From the NCBI GenBank assembly GCA_002436415.1, contig DJMA01000052.1, positions 1-64,000 on the forward strand: a stretch of DNA of 64,000 nucleotides, written 5' to 3'. A program made the position numbers and the translations under genes. Below the pieces are notes generated by a model. It was not told the DNA's origin. It saw nothing but the letters and a program-made list of their open reading frames with translations, and ran no database searches. Below are positions 8,124-16,307 of this stretch, piece by piece (the first letter of the stretch is position 1; every line of letters starts with the position of its first letter). Source of the DNA: Bdellovibrionaceae bacterium UBA6502 (lineage in GTDB: Bacteria; Bdellovibrionota; Bdellovibrionia; Bdellovibrionales; UBA840).

Positions 8124-10309
8124 AGGCACTTGAACGCCGTCTGGGCTTGGGCTCAGTAGTTGCTATTAGTATTAGCTCCATGCTTGGTAGTGGAATTTTT
8201 GTTTTACCAGGATTGGCCTTTTTAGAAACGGGTCCAAGTTTGTGGATGGCCTATTTGTTTTCAGCACTTTGTGTTTTACCAGCGGCTTTGTCTAAATCTG
8301 AATTAGCCACCGCCATGCCTACGAGTGGTGGAACTTATGTTTATTTGGAAAGAACCTTCGGGCCTTTAGCGGGAACCATTGCTGGCCTTGGTTTGTGGCT
8401 ATCATTACTTCTGAAAAGTGCTTTTGCTTTAGTTGGTTTTGGTGCTTATCTTTCGGTGTTTAGTGAATTGCCTTTGGTGTATACCTCCTTATCCCTTTTG
8501 TGCTTGATCGTGCTGCTAAATATTTTTGGAATCGGTAAAGTTTCCGGCTTTTTAATAGTAGTTGTTCTTTTGAGCGTCTTTGGTTTGTTTGGTTTGGGAA
8601 CCATCAGTACTTCCACAATATTAAGAGAAAATTTTCAGCCATTTTTACTAGAAGGGGTACCAGGCTTAGTAAGTGCAACAGCTATGGTGTTTGTGAGTTT
8701 TGCAGGTGTGACAAAAGTAGCTGCCATTGCAGAAGAAATTCAAAAACCTGAAAAGAATCTTCCCAAAGGAATTTTAATGTCACTCTTTTTGGTGACAATC
8801 ATTTACTGTACAACCACTTTTATTCTTGCAGGAAACTTAACGGCAAGTGAGCTTGGTGGAAACTTAAAGCCGATTTATAGTCTCGCGCTAAAAACAGGTG
8901 GAGAGTTTATCGCCATAGCTGCTGGGGTTTTAGGTGTTTTGACTATGACTTCAATGGCTAATGCAGGAATTTTGGCTGCTTCGAGATTTCCTTTTGCCAT
9001 GGGTAGAGATTTATTATTGCCGAGTGCAATTGGTAAGCTTCACCCTAAATTTTTAACACCTGTTTTAAGTATCATTCTTTCAGGTGCAATCGTCGCAGCT
9101 TCTATTTTAGTACTAGATGTAGGGAAGATTGCGAAACTGGCATCAGCCTTTATGTTGTTAATTTATATGTTTGAGAATGTTGCCGTTGTTGTTTTACGAG
9201 AAACAAGAGTGCAGTGGTACAAGCCAAGCTATAAAGCAGGTCTATATCCTTGGATGCAAATTTTTGGAATAGTTTCTAGTTTGTATCTCTTGTTTATCAT
9301 GGGGTTTACCTCTGTTACGGCCATTGTAGGTATCAGTATTCCTGGTGTAATTATTTTCTTTTTATATAGTCGTAAACGCATGGATCGTCGAGGTGTTGTA
9401 GGAATTAAAGGGGCGAAGATTAGTACCACAAAAGAAGACATCTCCGTTGATAAAGCAAAACTCCTTCAGTATGTTGATTTACCAGAGAAGGCTGGGGTTT
9501 TAGTTGGTTTGTTTGGTAAAGAGCACTCGCAAGATACCTTGATCGGCATGGGACAGGCCATAGCGAAAGATCAAACGGTAGAGGTGGTTCATTTACTCGA
9601 AGTTCCAGAGCAAACGGTACTATCTGATCTACAAGATGATAGTGCGCAAGTGAAAAGTATTCGTAGAAGAATCAGAGCGATGGTTGCTGAAAAGGGAACG
9701 AAGATTTCTTTTGATCCAATTGTCGACCACGACATCTTAAGAACTACTTTTGATATTGCTGAATACTTAAAAATTAAATGGTTGGTGGTTGAATGGGTAG
9801 GTAGAACTCGTGGAGCTTTTACCATTCATAATCCGATCGGCTGGTTAAGAGATCATTTGGATTGTAACATCATTGCATTCAGAGACAATGGAATTCGATA
9901 TTTCAAAAAGATCATGGTTCTTTTGGATAAAACAAGAAATGATGCCGTAGTTGTTGAAGCTTGTAGGGAGTTGGCAGGTGCTTATGGAGCAGAAGTGTGC
10001 TTTATGAGGTTCATCGATGAAGATTATGAGGACTGTAACCCCGATTTAGAAGAAGCTTATTTTGGTAAATTATTAGAAAATTTTAATCGGCCTTATTCCA
10101 CAGAAATACTAGTGTGTGATCACAAGAAATCATCCATTGTTGAAATGACTGCAGAATATGACTTACTTGTTTTTGCCAAGCCGCAATTTATGAGTTTGAA
10201 AGAAAGAATTTTTGGAAGTATCGAAGACCAACTGATTGGTCAAGCCGCCTGTTCGGTTGTTAACATTCAAAAAGGCGGCAAGGTAAAAGTTCGTTCTATC
10301 TTACATTAG
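8120..10309 (+). CDS. APC-family amino acid permease with C-terminal Usp-like region
   Basis: A 729-residue protein. Residues 1 to about 420 form roughly 12 transmembrane segments with the APC-family start (SISSMLGSGIFVLPGLAF, TSGGTYVYLERTFGP) and AIAEEIQKPEKNLPKGI. The remaining 300 residues are soluble and look like two universal-stress-protein-type alpha/beta units: the first from about 455, the second from about 595, where FKKIMVLLDKTRNDAVVVEACRELA begins. Such fusions are known in prokaryotic APC transporters, where the tail is thought to regulate transport. The start is GTG within the TGTGA overlap with the upstream gene, preceded by AAGAAGGA. Its TAG stop overlaps the stop of the convergent MFS-like gene. 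Confidence 0.87.
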   Translation: MKALERRLGLGSVVAISISSMLGSGIFVLPGLAFLETGPSLWMAYLFSALCVLPAALSKSELATAMPTSGGTYVYLERTFGPLAGTIAGLGLWLSLLLKSAFALVGFGAYLSVFSELPLVYTSLSLLCLIVLLNIFGIGKVSGFLIVVVLLSVFGLFGLGTISTSTILRENFQPFLLEGVPGLVSATAMVFVSFAGVTKVAAIAEEIQKPEKNLPKGILMSLFLVTIIYCTTTFILAGNLTASELGGNLKPIYSLALKTGGEFIAIAAGVLGVLTMTSMANAGILAASRFPFAMGRDLLLPSAIGKLHPKFLTPVLSIILSGAIVAASILVLDVGKIAKLASAFMLLIYMFENVAVVVLRETRVQWYKPSYKAGLYPWMQIFGIVSSLYLLFIMGFTSVTAIVGISIPGVIIFFLYSRKRMDRRGVVGIKGAKISTTKEDISVDKAKLLQYVDLPEKAGVLVGLFGKEHSQDTLIGMGQAIAKDQTVEVVHLLEVPEQTVLSDLQDDSAQVKSIRRRIRAMVAEKGTKISFDPIVDHDILRTTFDIAEYLKIKWLVVEWVGRTRGAFTIHNPIGWLRDHLDCNIIAFRDNGIRYFKKIMVLLDKTRNDAVVVEACRELAGAYGAEVCFMRFIDEDYEDCNPDLEEAYFGKLLENFNRPYSTEILVCDHKKSSIVEMTAEYDLLVFAKPQFMSLKERIFGSIEDQLIGQAACSVVNIQKGGKVKVRSILH

Positions 10310-11625
10310 AGGCTGGTGGCTTGAAGTTCTTTAAGCCCTAGCTCTTGTTCTTGATCTTTTCTTTTTAGAATATTGTTGAAATACATGAGAGACATAACAA
10401 AACAAATGCTACATATTATTGAGGTTGCATAACTAAAGGCTTGAAAAAACTCAAGCCAACTTAAATTTGCCTGGCCAAAGTTTTTGTACAACATCAAGCC
10501 AACGCTTCCCAAATAACCAAAAGCATCTGTAACGTAAATCATAAAACCAGCAGTTCCGATAAAGTGAGTCGCCGCTATCAACCGATCAAATAAAATACAC
10601 CCATAAGGCACGTAGCCTAAATATAATCCCAAACCTACACTAATCATCCAGGCCACAGGACTTATTAATCCGAATTGAAAAAGCAAAGTACTAGCACCAA
10701 TAATTATGGTTCCGACTAACATGATTAGATGAATGGTATACATGGCTTTACGATTACTTTTGATCATAAACAATAGTGCAAGGGCAATTAAAACACCGAA
10801 AGCTATGGGGAGTTCTGAGTAAGAAAAAATACTAGGTTCCGCAGAGTAGCCTAGAGAATCCCAAATTTCTCGCGCAAAATTATCTCTAAAATCTCGATAT
10901 GCAGTTAGAAGCATATAAAGGAGGGTGAGTGGAATTAAACCAGGAGCAAATGTTTTAAAAAACTTAGTTCTGTCATCAGCGTTCATAGATTTACGTTTGG
11001 TTCTTAGTTTAACATCTTCTGCGTTTGGTTTTGGTATTTGGTTTAGCAGAAAAACCGCTGTTAAGAAAAAGGGAAGAAACATCATTCCCGTGGCAAAGGG
11101 CATCCAAAATTCACTGACTCCTAAGCTTAAAATCCAAGCCCCAGCAGACTTAACAAAGCCACTTGCCACGATGTAACTGGCACTCAAGCCTGCTCCAAGA
11201 AGTTCTGTGGATTTTCGACCTTCTAAAAAACCAAAGACCATTCCCCAGACCATGCCTAATGGCAATCCATTGATGAAAAGAAAAACGGGTTTTAAAACAG
11301 GTGGTACAATAGCAAATCCAAGCAAAGCGATTTCCGCAATAGCAATTAATAATATCAATGCTTTTGCGCGGCTTTTTGTGGTCATTTCAGATACGAATTT
11401 TATTCCTAAAAATTTTGAAAAAGTGTAACCAAAAACCTGGGCAATGATGAATAAAATTTTAGGGTCAAGCTCCGCAATCCAAACGCTACTTAGGCTTTCA
11501 TAGGTTGCAACGCTGAAGGGCTTACGAAAGGAGTACATGCAAAAGTAAGTAGAAAAGGCTGCGAAAATACAATAAAGGTTAAATAGACTATCTGGAGCTT
11601 TTTCCAGCTTGGCTTTGATATTCAT
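10306..11625 (-). CDS. DUF5690-type MFS-like membrane protein
   Basis: A 439-residue protein with about 12 hydrophobic segments and an MFS-like layout. The N-terminal AFSTYFCMYSFRKPFSVATYE and QVFGYTFSKFLGIKFVSEM blocks match the uncharacterised transporter family DUF5690, which is common in Bacteroidetes. The substrate is unknown. The central loop near residue 200 is basic (KLRTKRKSM), as expected for a cytoplasmic loop between six-helix halves. A GGGGGAATT ribosome site precedes the ATG. It is convergent with the APC permease and overlaps it by four bases. Confidence 0.8.
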   Translation of the reverse strand: MNIKAKLEKAPDSLFNLYCIFAAFSTYFCMYSFRKPFSVATYESLSSVWIAELDPKILFIIAQVFGYTFSKFLGIKFVSEMTTKSRAKALILLIAIAEIALLGFAIVPPVLKPVFLFINGLPLGMVWGMVFGFLEGRKSTELLGAGLSASYIVASGFVKSAGAWILSLGVSEFWMPFATGMMFLPFFLTAVFLLNQIPKPNAEDVKLRTKRKSMNADDRTKFFKTFAPGLIPLTLLYMLLTAYRDFRDNFAREIWDSLGYSAEPSIFSYSELPIAFGVLIALALLFMIKSNRKAMYTIHLIMLVGTIIIGASTLLFQFGLISPVAWMISVGLGLYLGYVPYGCILFDRLIAATHFIGTAGFMIYVTDAFGYLGSVGLMLYKNFGQANLSWLEFFQAFSYATSIICSICFVMSLMYFNNILKRKDQEQELGLKELQATSL

Positions 11626-11869
11626 AATTCCCCCTGTTAATGGCCCTACAATACTTTATTTTCTATTTAAGGCAAGATTTTGAGGAAGCAGGTTTTTGTT
11701 AGCATGGCTCCCGGAAAATCTAATTGCGAGTTTAGTTTGCTTGTTTTTAGTGCATAAATTTTAGTGGTGGAAATAATATCTTTAGAACCGGGTATTTTCT
11801 GTAAATTACCGATAATATTCTTGTTTTTCTGAACCAATTTGCTAAAAAACTAGTCATAAGGAAGTTGTC

Positions 11870-12478
11870 ATGTGGATCAGTAATTTCTTTAGCCCGGGTA
11901 CATGGACATTGTTTAACCCTCCTGGTGCCAAAGATAAAAACTATCATTTTGTAAAGTTGAATCGCTTGGGGAAGATTTATTCTCCGTTTGCTCTGTTTGG
12001 TCATATGTTTTTCGCCTCATCCGCTGATAACTTTGCTGCTTATGGCGAACCACTTTTTGCTCCAGAAAATTTGAAAGTTCTAGAAGTTGAAAGAAATCAG
12101 CGATCACGACAGTATTTTAATTTTTTCATCGATTTAATTTTTCGTAAAAAAACAGGCACGTCTTCTGACTGGGGAAATTACCTTAGGCTTGAAAATGAAA
12201 GTGGCCAACAGATTATTCTAAAGCATTTAAAATTTGATATTCCCTGTCAAGTTGGTGACTGGGTGAAAAAGGGACAGTTCTTAGCTCATGTAGGTAGCTC
12301 AGGGAACTGCCATGTTCCGGGCTTGGGCCTAAGTGTAGAAGTTAAGCAGGGTTTAGATAGTATTCATTTGCTAAACACAAAGCTTCGCAATGGAGATCAA
12401 CCAGATCTGTATAAGCCCCAACAATCGAAAGCTTTTACCAATCTATGGGAAATGTCCCAAGAGAAACCACAGATATAA
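11870..12478 (+). CDS. M23/LytM-like protein with degraded catalytic motifs
   Basis: A 202-residue protein whose central part has the beta-sheet pattern of M23 peptidases: GNYLRLENESGQQIILKHLKF, then VGDWVKKGQFLAHVGSSG at about residues 133-150. Active M23 enzymes have an HxxxD zinc motif before this region and HxH at the end (usually HLHFE). Here the terminal motif is replaced by GLGLSVEV and the first His is not evident, so zinc binding and peptidoglycan cleavage are doubtful. No signal peptide is visible. It may be a non-enzymatic LytM-fold factor or a related barrel-sandwich domain. An ACCGATAA at 11808-11815 lies upstream, but without a good -35 element. Confidence 0.55.
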   Translation: MWISNFFSPGTWTLFNPPGAKDKNYHFVKLNRLGKIYSPFALFGHMFFASSADNFAAYGEPLFAPENLKVLEVERNQRSRQYFNFFIDLIFRKKTGTSSDWGNYLRLENESGQQIILKHLKFDIPCQVGDWVKKGQFLAHVGSSGNCHVPGLGLSVEVKQGLDSIHLLNTKLRNGDQPDLYKPQQSKAFTNLWEMSQEKPQI

Positions 12479-12480
12479 GA

Positions 12481-12509
12481 TTGAAGAAAAAAATGACTTA
12501 CTATATATT
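12481..12509 (+). promoter_or_regulatory. Sigma-70-type promoter of leuS
   Basis: TTGAAG at 12481-12486 and TATATT at 12504-12509 are separated by 17 bases, the ideal spacing for a housekeeping promoter. The predicted start is about 24 bases before the leuS ATG, and the ribosome site AGAGGTG falls in that leader. Confidence 0.6.
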
Positions 12510-12539
12510 TTTGGACTTATACATTAAAGAGGTGAATTC

Positions 12540-14930
12540 ATGAGTTACGATCATTTGTCCATAGAAAAAAAATGGCAAGATGCCTGGGATCAAGATAAAA
12601 TTTTTAAAGCGGTGTTAGATAAGTCTAAACCCAAATATTACGTTCTTGATATGTTCCCATATCCTTCCTCTACCGGTTTGCACGTTGGTCACCCTGAAGG
12701 TTATACGGCAACCGATATCGTTTCTCGTTATAAAAGATCAAAGGGTTTTAATGTACTTCACCCAATGGGTTATGATGCCTTCGGTTTGCCTGCTGAGCAA
12801 TATGCCATTAAAACTGGAATTCATCCTAAAGTAACTACCGATGAGGCCATCGTAAACTTCCGTAAGCAACTTAAAATGCTAGGCTTCAGCTATGACTGGG
12901 AACGTGAAATTAGCACCTGTGATCCTAAGTTTTTTAAGTGGACTCAATTTATCTTTAAAAAACTTTATGAAAAGGGCTTAGCTTATCAAAAAGAAGTTGC
13001 TGTAAATTGGTGTCCTGCTCTTAAGACCGTACTTGCTAATGAAGAAGTGGTGGACGGAAAGAGTGAGCGTGGAGGTCATCCTGTATTTAAAAAACCAATG
13101 AAGCAATGGATGCTTAAAATTACTGAGTATGCTGAGCAACTGATTGAGGATTTAGATAAAGTTGACTGGCCAGAGAGAACAAAAGAGGCTCAGAAAAATT
13201 GGATTGGTAAATCCGTTGGTGCAAGAATTGAATTTGCAGTTGAAAATTTTGATAAAAATATCGAAGTCTTCACAACTCGCCCAGATACTTTGTTTGGTGC
13301 AAGCTTTATGGTTTTAGCGCCGGAGCACCCTTTTGTAGAGCAAATCACGAGTGAGTCGCAAAAGGCCGCGGTTGCAGATTATAAAGTTTTAGCATCACAA
13401 AAAAGTGAAATTGATCGTCAAGCGAACCAAGAAAAAACAGGTTGCTTTACCGGTGCTTATGCAATTCATCCAATCACTAAAGAACAAGTTCCAGTTTGGA
13501 TTTCAGATTATGTTTTAATGGGATATGGAACTGGTGCAATTATGGCTGTACCAGCTCACGATGAGCGAGACTTTGAATTTGCTAGTAAGTTTGATATTTC
13601 GATCAAAAGAGTAGTAGAAGGTGAGGGTGATCTACCATTTTCTGGTGAAGGTAAGATGATCAACTCTGACTTTTTAAATGGTTTAGATAAAGCTGAGGCC
13701 ATTGCAAAAATGATCGAATATGCAGAGGAAAACTCTTTTGGTGAAAAACAAGTTCAATACAAATTAAGAGACTGGCTATTCAGTCGTCAAAGGTATTGGG
13801 GCGAGCCATTCCCAGTGGTGCATTATCCAAATGGTGATTTAAAATTAGTTCCAGACAATGAGTTGCCAGTATTATTGCCTGAGGTGGCTGATTATGAACC
13901 TTCTGATTCAGGAGAAAGTCCTTTAGGAAATGCAAAAGAGTGGCGAGATCTAGATGATGGTGGTTTCAGAGAAACGGATACCATGCCAGGAAGTGCTGGT
14001 TCAAGTTGGTATTTTTTAAGGTACTGTGATCCACACAATGATAGCGAGGCATTTTCTTTTGAGGCACAAGATTATTGGATGCCGGTAGATCTATACTTAG
14101 GTGGACCTGAACACACGGTTGGTCATCTTTTATACTCTCGTTTCTGGCAAAAGGTTTTATTTGATGCGGGTCTTGTGAGTCATGTTGAACCTTTTCAAAA
14201 ACTAATTCACCAAGGAATGATTTTAGGAGATGACGGCGAAAAAATGTCTAAGTCTCGAGGAAATGTTGTTAATCCAGATGATATCGTAAATGAGTACGGT
14301 GCTGATGCACTTAGACTGTATGAAATGTTTATGGGACCGCTTGAAAAAGATAAGCCTTGGTCAAATCAAGGGGTTCAAGGGGTAAGACGTTTCTTAGAGA
14401 GAATTTATCGCTTGGTTTTTGACGAACAAACAGGTGAGCTTGTTGCTGAAGACATTGAGGTGAGTGAAGATCTAAAAAAATCTCTCCACAAAACCATTAA
14501 GAAAGTCACAGAAGACATCGAAGCTTTGTCGTTCAATACTGCCATTTCTCAGATGATGATTTTGACGAATGATTTGTACAAAGCAAAGCAAAAACCAAAA
14601 GCTTTGTTAAAAGATTTAAGTGTTTTACTTATGCCTTTTGCTCCACACCTAGCGGAAGAAATTTGGAAAGCTTTGGGTGGAGAAGGATATGCGAGTAAGG
14701 CTGAGTGGCCTAGTTATGATGAGTCACTTGTTAAAGAGGATACAGTCTCCATCGGTGTTCAAGTAAATGGTAAGATGCGTGGATCGATTGAATTGTCCTT
14801 AGAGGCGACAGAAGATCAAGCCGTCGCGGCAGCAAAAGAAATTGCTACAGTTCAAAATGCTATTGGCGAAGCAGAGATTAGAAAAGTGATCTATCGCGCG
14901 GGTAAAATTTTAAATATCATTGCAAAATAA
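12540..14930 (+). CDS. leuS: Leucyl-tRNA synthetase
   Basis: Class I aminoacyl-tRNA synthetase of 796 residues, of the shorter bacterial type. The HIGH motif appears as HVGH (48-51) and KMSKS is intact (568-572). The CP1 editing domain is present, with TTRPDTLFGASFMVLAPEHP and VPAHDERDFEFA; the latter includes the editing-site aspartate block. The C-terminal anticodon-binding region ends in VQVNGKMRGSI…AKEIA. It charges tRNA-Leu and proofreads. First gene of a run with ferredoxin, Nudix and SnoaL-like genes, each spaced by less than 15 bases or overlapping. Confidence 0.97.
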   Translation: MSYDHLSIEKKWQDAWDQDKIFKAVLDKSKPKYYVLDMFPYPSSTGLHVGHPEGYTATDIVSRYKRSKGFNVLHPMGYDAFGLPAEQYAIKTGIHPKVTTDEAIVNFRKQLKMLGFSYDWEREISTCDPKFFKWTQFIFKKLYEKGLAYQKEVAVNWCPALKTVLANEEVVDGKSERGGHPVFKKPMKQWMLKITEYAEQLIEDLDKVDWPERTKEAQKNWIGKSVGARIEFAVENFDKNIEVFTTRPDTLFGASFMVLAPEHPFVEQITSESQKAAVADYKVLASQKSEIDRQANQEKTGCFTGAYAIHPITKEQVPVWISDYVLMGYGTGAIMAVPAHDERDFEFASKFDISIKRVVEGEGDLPFSGEGKMINSDFLNGLDKAEAIAKMIEYAEENSFGEKQVQYKLRDWLFSRQRYWGEPFPVVHYPNGDLKLVPDNELPVLLPEVADYEPSDSGESPLGNAKEWRDLDDGGFRETDTMPGSAGSSWYFLRYCDPHNDSEAFSFEAQDYWMPVDLYLGGPEHTVGHLLYSRFWQKVLFDAGLVSHVEPFQKLIHQGMILGDDGEKMSKSRGNVVNPDDIVNEYGADALRLYEMFMGPLEKDKPWSNQGVQGVRRFLERIYRLVFDEQTGELVAEDIEVSEDLKKSLHKTIKKVTEDIEALSFNTAISQMMILTNDLYKAKQKPKALLKDLSVLLMPFAPHLAEEIWKALGGEGYASKAEWPSYDESLVKEDTVSIGVQVNGKMRGSIELSLEATEDQAVAAAKEIATVQNAIGEAEIRKVIYRAGKILNIIAK

Positions 14931-14940
14931 GAGGAACGAA

Positions 14941-15222
14941 ATGGGAAAAGTGCAAATTAAATTAGAATTTTCTGGAGAGTCTCACGAGTTTGAAATGCTA
15001 TCTAGTGAAACGGTTTTAGAAGCAGCATTGCGTGAAGGCATTGATGCTCCTTATAGCTGTATGGCTGGCGTGTGTACTGCTTGCCAAGCAACAGTGGTTT
15101 CCGGAAAATGTGAGATGGACTCTAATGATATTTTGTCAGACGATGAAGTTGAAGAAGGCCAAACACTTTGTTGTCAGGCCAAACCAAGCACTGAAACTAT
15201 TCACATACAATACCCTGAATGA
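14941..15222 (+). CDS. 2Fe-2S plant-type ferredoxin
   Basis: A 93-residue ferredoxin with the cluster cysteines Cys40, Cys45, Cys48 and Cys77 or Cys78 in YSCMAGVCTACQ and TLCCQAKP, the CxxxxCxxC…C pattern of plant/PaaE-type ferredoxins. The ATG at 14941 is chosen because AGAGGAAC lies five bases before it; an upstream in-frame ATG at 14920 is inside leuS and lacks a site. The redox partner is not in the neighbourhood. Its stop overlaps the start of the Nudix gene (ATGA). Confidence 0.9.
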   Translation: MGKVQIKLEFSGESHEFEMLSSETVLEAALREGIDAPYSCMAGVCTACQATVVSGKCEMDSNDILSDDEVEEGQTLCCQAKPSTETIHIQYPE

Positions 15223-15881
15223 TTAATCACATCACAGCACTAACACCTTTACTAAAAGATCATGCTGCCTTCAAATTTGATAAGCGGGCAGCGGTTTCTG
15301 CTGTGGTTTATGTTGATGATAACCCTAATGCGATCCCTGAAGTTTTTTATATGAAAAGGGCTGAGAACCCGGAGGATAGGTGGGCCGGCCAAATTGGTTT
15401 TCCTGGCGGGAAAAAAGAAGGAAATGAATCAGACCTTGAAACAGCCGAGAGGGAAACTCTTGAAGAAGTCGGTTTTGATCCTAATGTAGATGGTAGTTTC
15501 TGGGGTGCTTTAAATTCTGTAGAGGCTAGAAAAGGTGGATCAAGATTAGGCTTTGGGATTTATCCATTTCTATATCGAGTTTCTCAAAAACCACAAATTA
15601 TTCCTGATCCAGCAGAAGTGGCAGATACTTATTGGGTTCCATTAGATGTGATCTTAGATCCTAGTAATGACACTGATAAAACAATTCAACACAATGGTAT
15701 GAACATAGACCTTCCAGGGATTCAATTTCCTGAGGGTAATATTTTGTGGGGCTTAACTTATAAAATTACCTACGATCTTGTAATGCGAATAGAGCAAACT
15801 GGATACCTAGAGCATTTAAGAAAAATTACCGGAAATTCTAAACTAGGAACAGAGCATTTGCGTGAGTATTTGGGGCGTTAA
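15219..15881 (+). CDS. Nudix hydrolase, CoA-pyrophosphatase-like
   Basis: A 220-residue Nudix protein with a complete box from Gly64 to Phe86 (GX5EX7REUXEEXGU). The preceding QIGFPGGK segment resembles the CoA pyrophosphatase (NudL-type) subgroup, but the extra UPF0035 signature is not clear, so the nucleotide substrate remains open. Translation is coupled to the ferredoxin gene through a four-base overlap. Context with leuS and a ferredoxin does not narrow the function. Confidence 0.85.
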   Translation: MINHITALTPLLKDHAAFKFDKRAAVSAVVYVDDNPNAIPEVFYMKRAENPEDRWAGQIGFPGGKKEGNESDLETAERETLEEVGFDPNVDGSFWGALNSVEARKGGSRLGFGIYPFLYRVSQKPQIIPDPAEVADTYWVPLDVILDPSNDTDKTIQHNGMNIDLPGIQFPEGNILWGLTYKITYDLVMRIEQTGYLEHLRKITGNSKLGTEHLREYLGR

Positions 15882-15886
15882 ATAGT

Positions 15887-16297
15887 ATGGATACTAATAA
15901 AGTCATTGAAGAGTTTTGGAGGTGTTTCGCTGATATGGATTGGCAATCTTTAAAGTCTTTAATTGCTCCATCCTTTACAGCCTATTGGCCACAGTCCGAG
16001 GCCTTTTTTAAAAACAGAGAGCTGTATGTAGAAATGAATCAAAATTACCCTGGCGAGCATAAATTTGAAATTAAAAATATAAATGTCTTTGGTGAAACTG
16101 CCATTTCAGAAGTTTTAATTCATTCGAAAATACTCCCTCATTTTTTAAAAGAAGAAGAGGTAAAGACAGAGGAAGAAGAAGTTTCTCTTTATGCTGTTTC
16201 TATCTTTAAAATAAAAGATTCTCAAATTCAGTCTTTGGTTGAATATTGGGGAGACTGCTATGAGCCTCCTTCCTGGCAGCAAAAATACCTAAAATAG
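15887..16297 (+). CDS. SnoaL/NTF2-like protein
   Basis: A 136-residue protein that looks like the cone-shaped NTF2/SnoaL fold: an N-terminal helix with NKVIEEFWRCFADMDWQSLKSLIAPSF, then alternating strands ending in IFKIKDSQIQSLVEYWGD, a typical SnoaL-like ending. Members are polyketide cyclases, isomerases or ligand-binding proteins; no catalytic residue assignment is possible here. It is five bases after the Nudix gene, at the end of the leuS transcription unit, and convergent with the adenosine-deaminase-like gene. Confidence 0.65.
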   Translation: MDTNKVIEEFWRCFADMDWQSLKSLIAPSFTAYWPQSEAFFKNRELYVEMNQNYPGEHKFEIKNINVFGETAISEVLIHSKILPHFLKEEEVKTEEEEVSLYAVSIFKIKDSQIQSLVEYWGDCYEPPSWQQKYLK

Positions 16298-16307
16298 TAG
16301 TTTGATT

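Noticed and set aside
11808..11815. ACCGATAA before the LytM-like gene as another FliA-like promoter
   Set aside because: No acceptable -35 element at 11-12 bases; the match may be chance.
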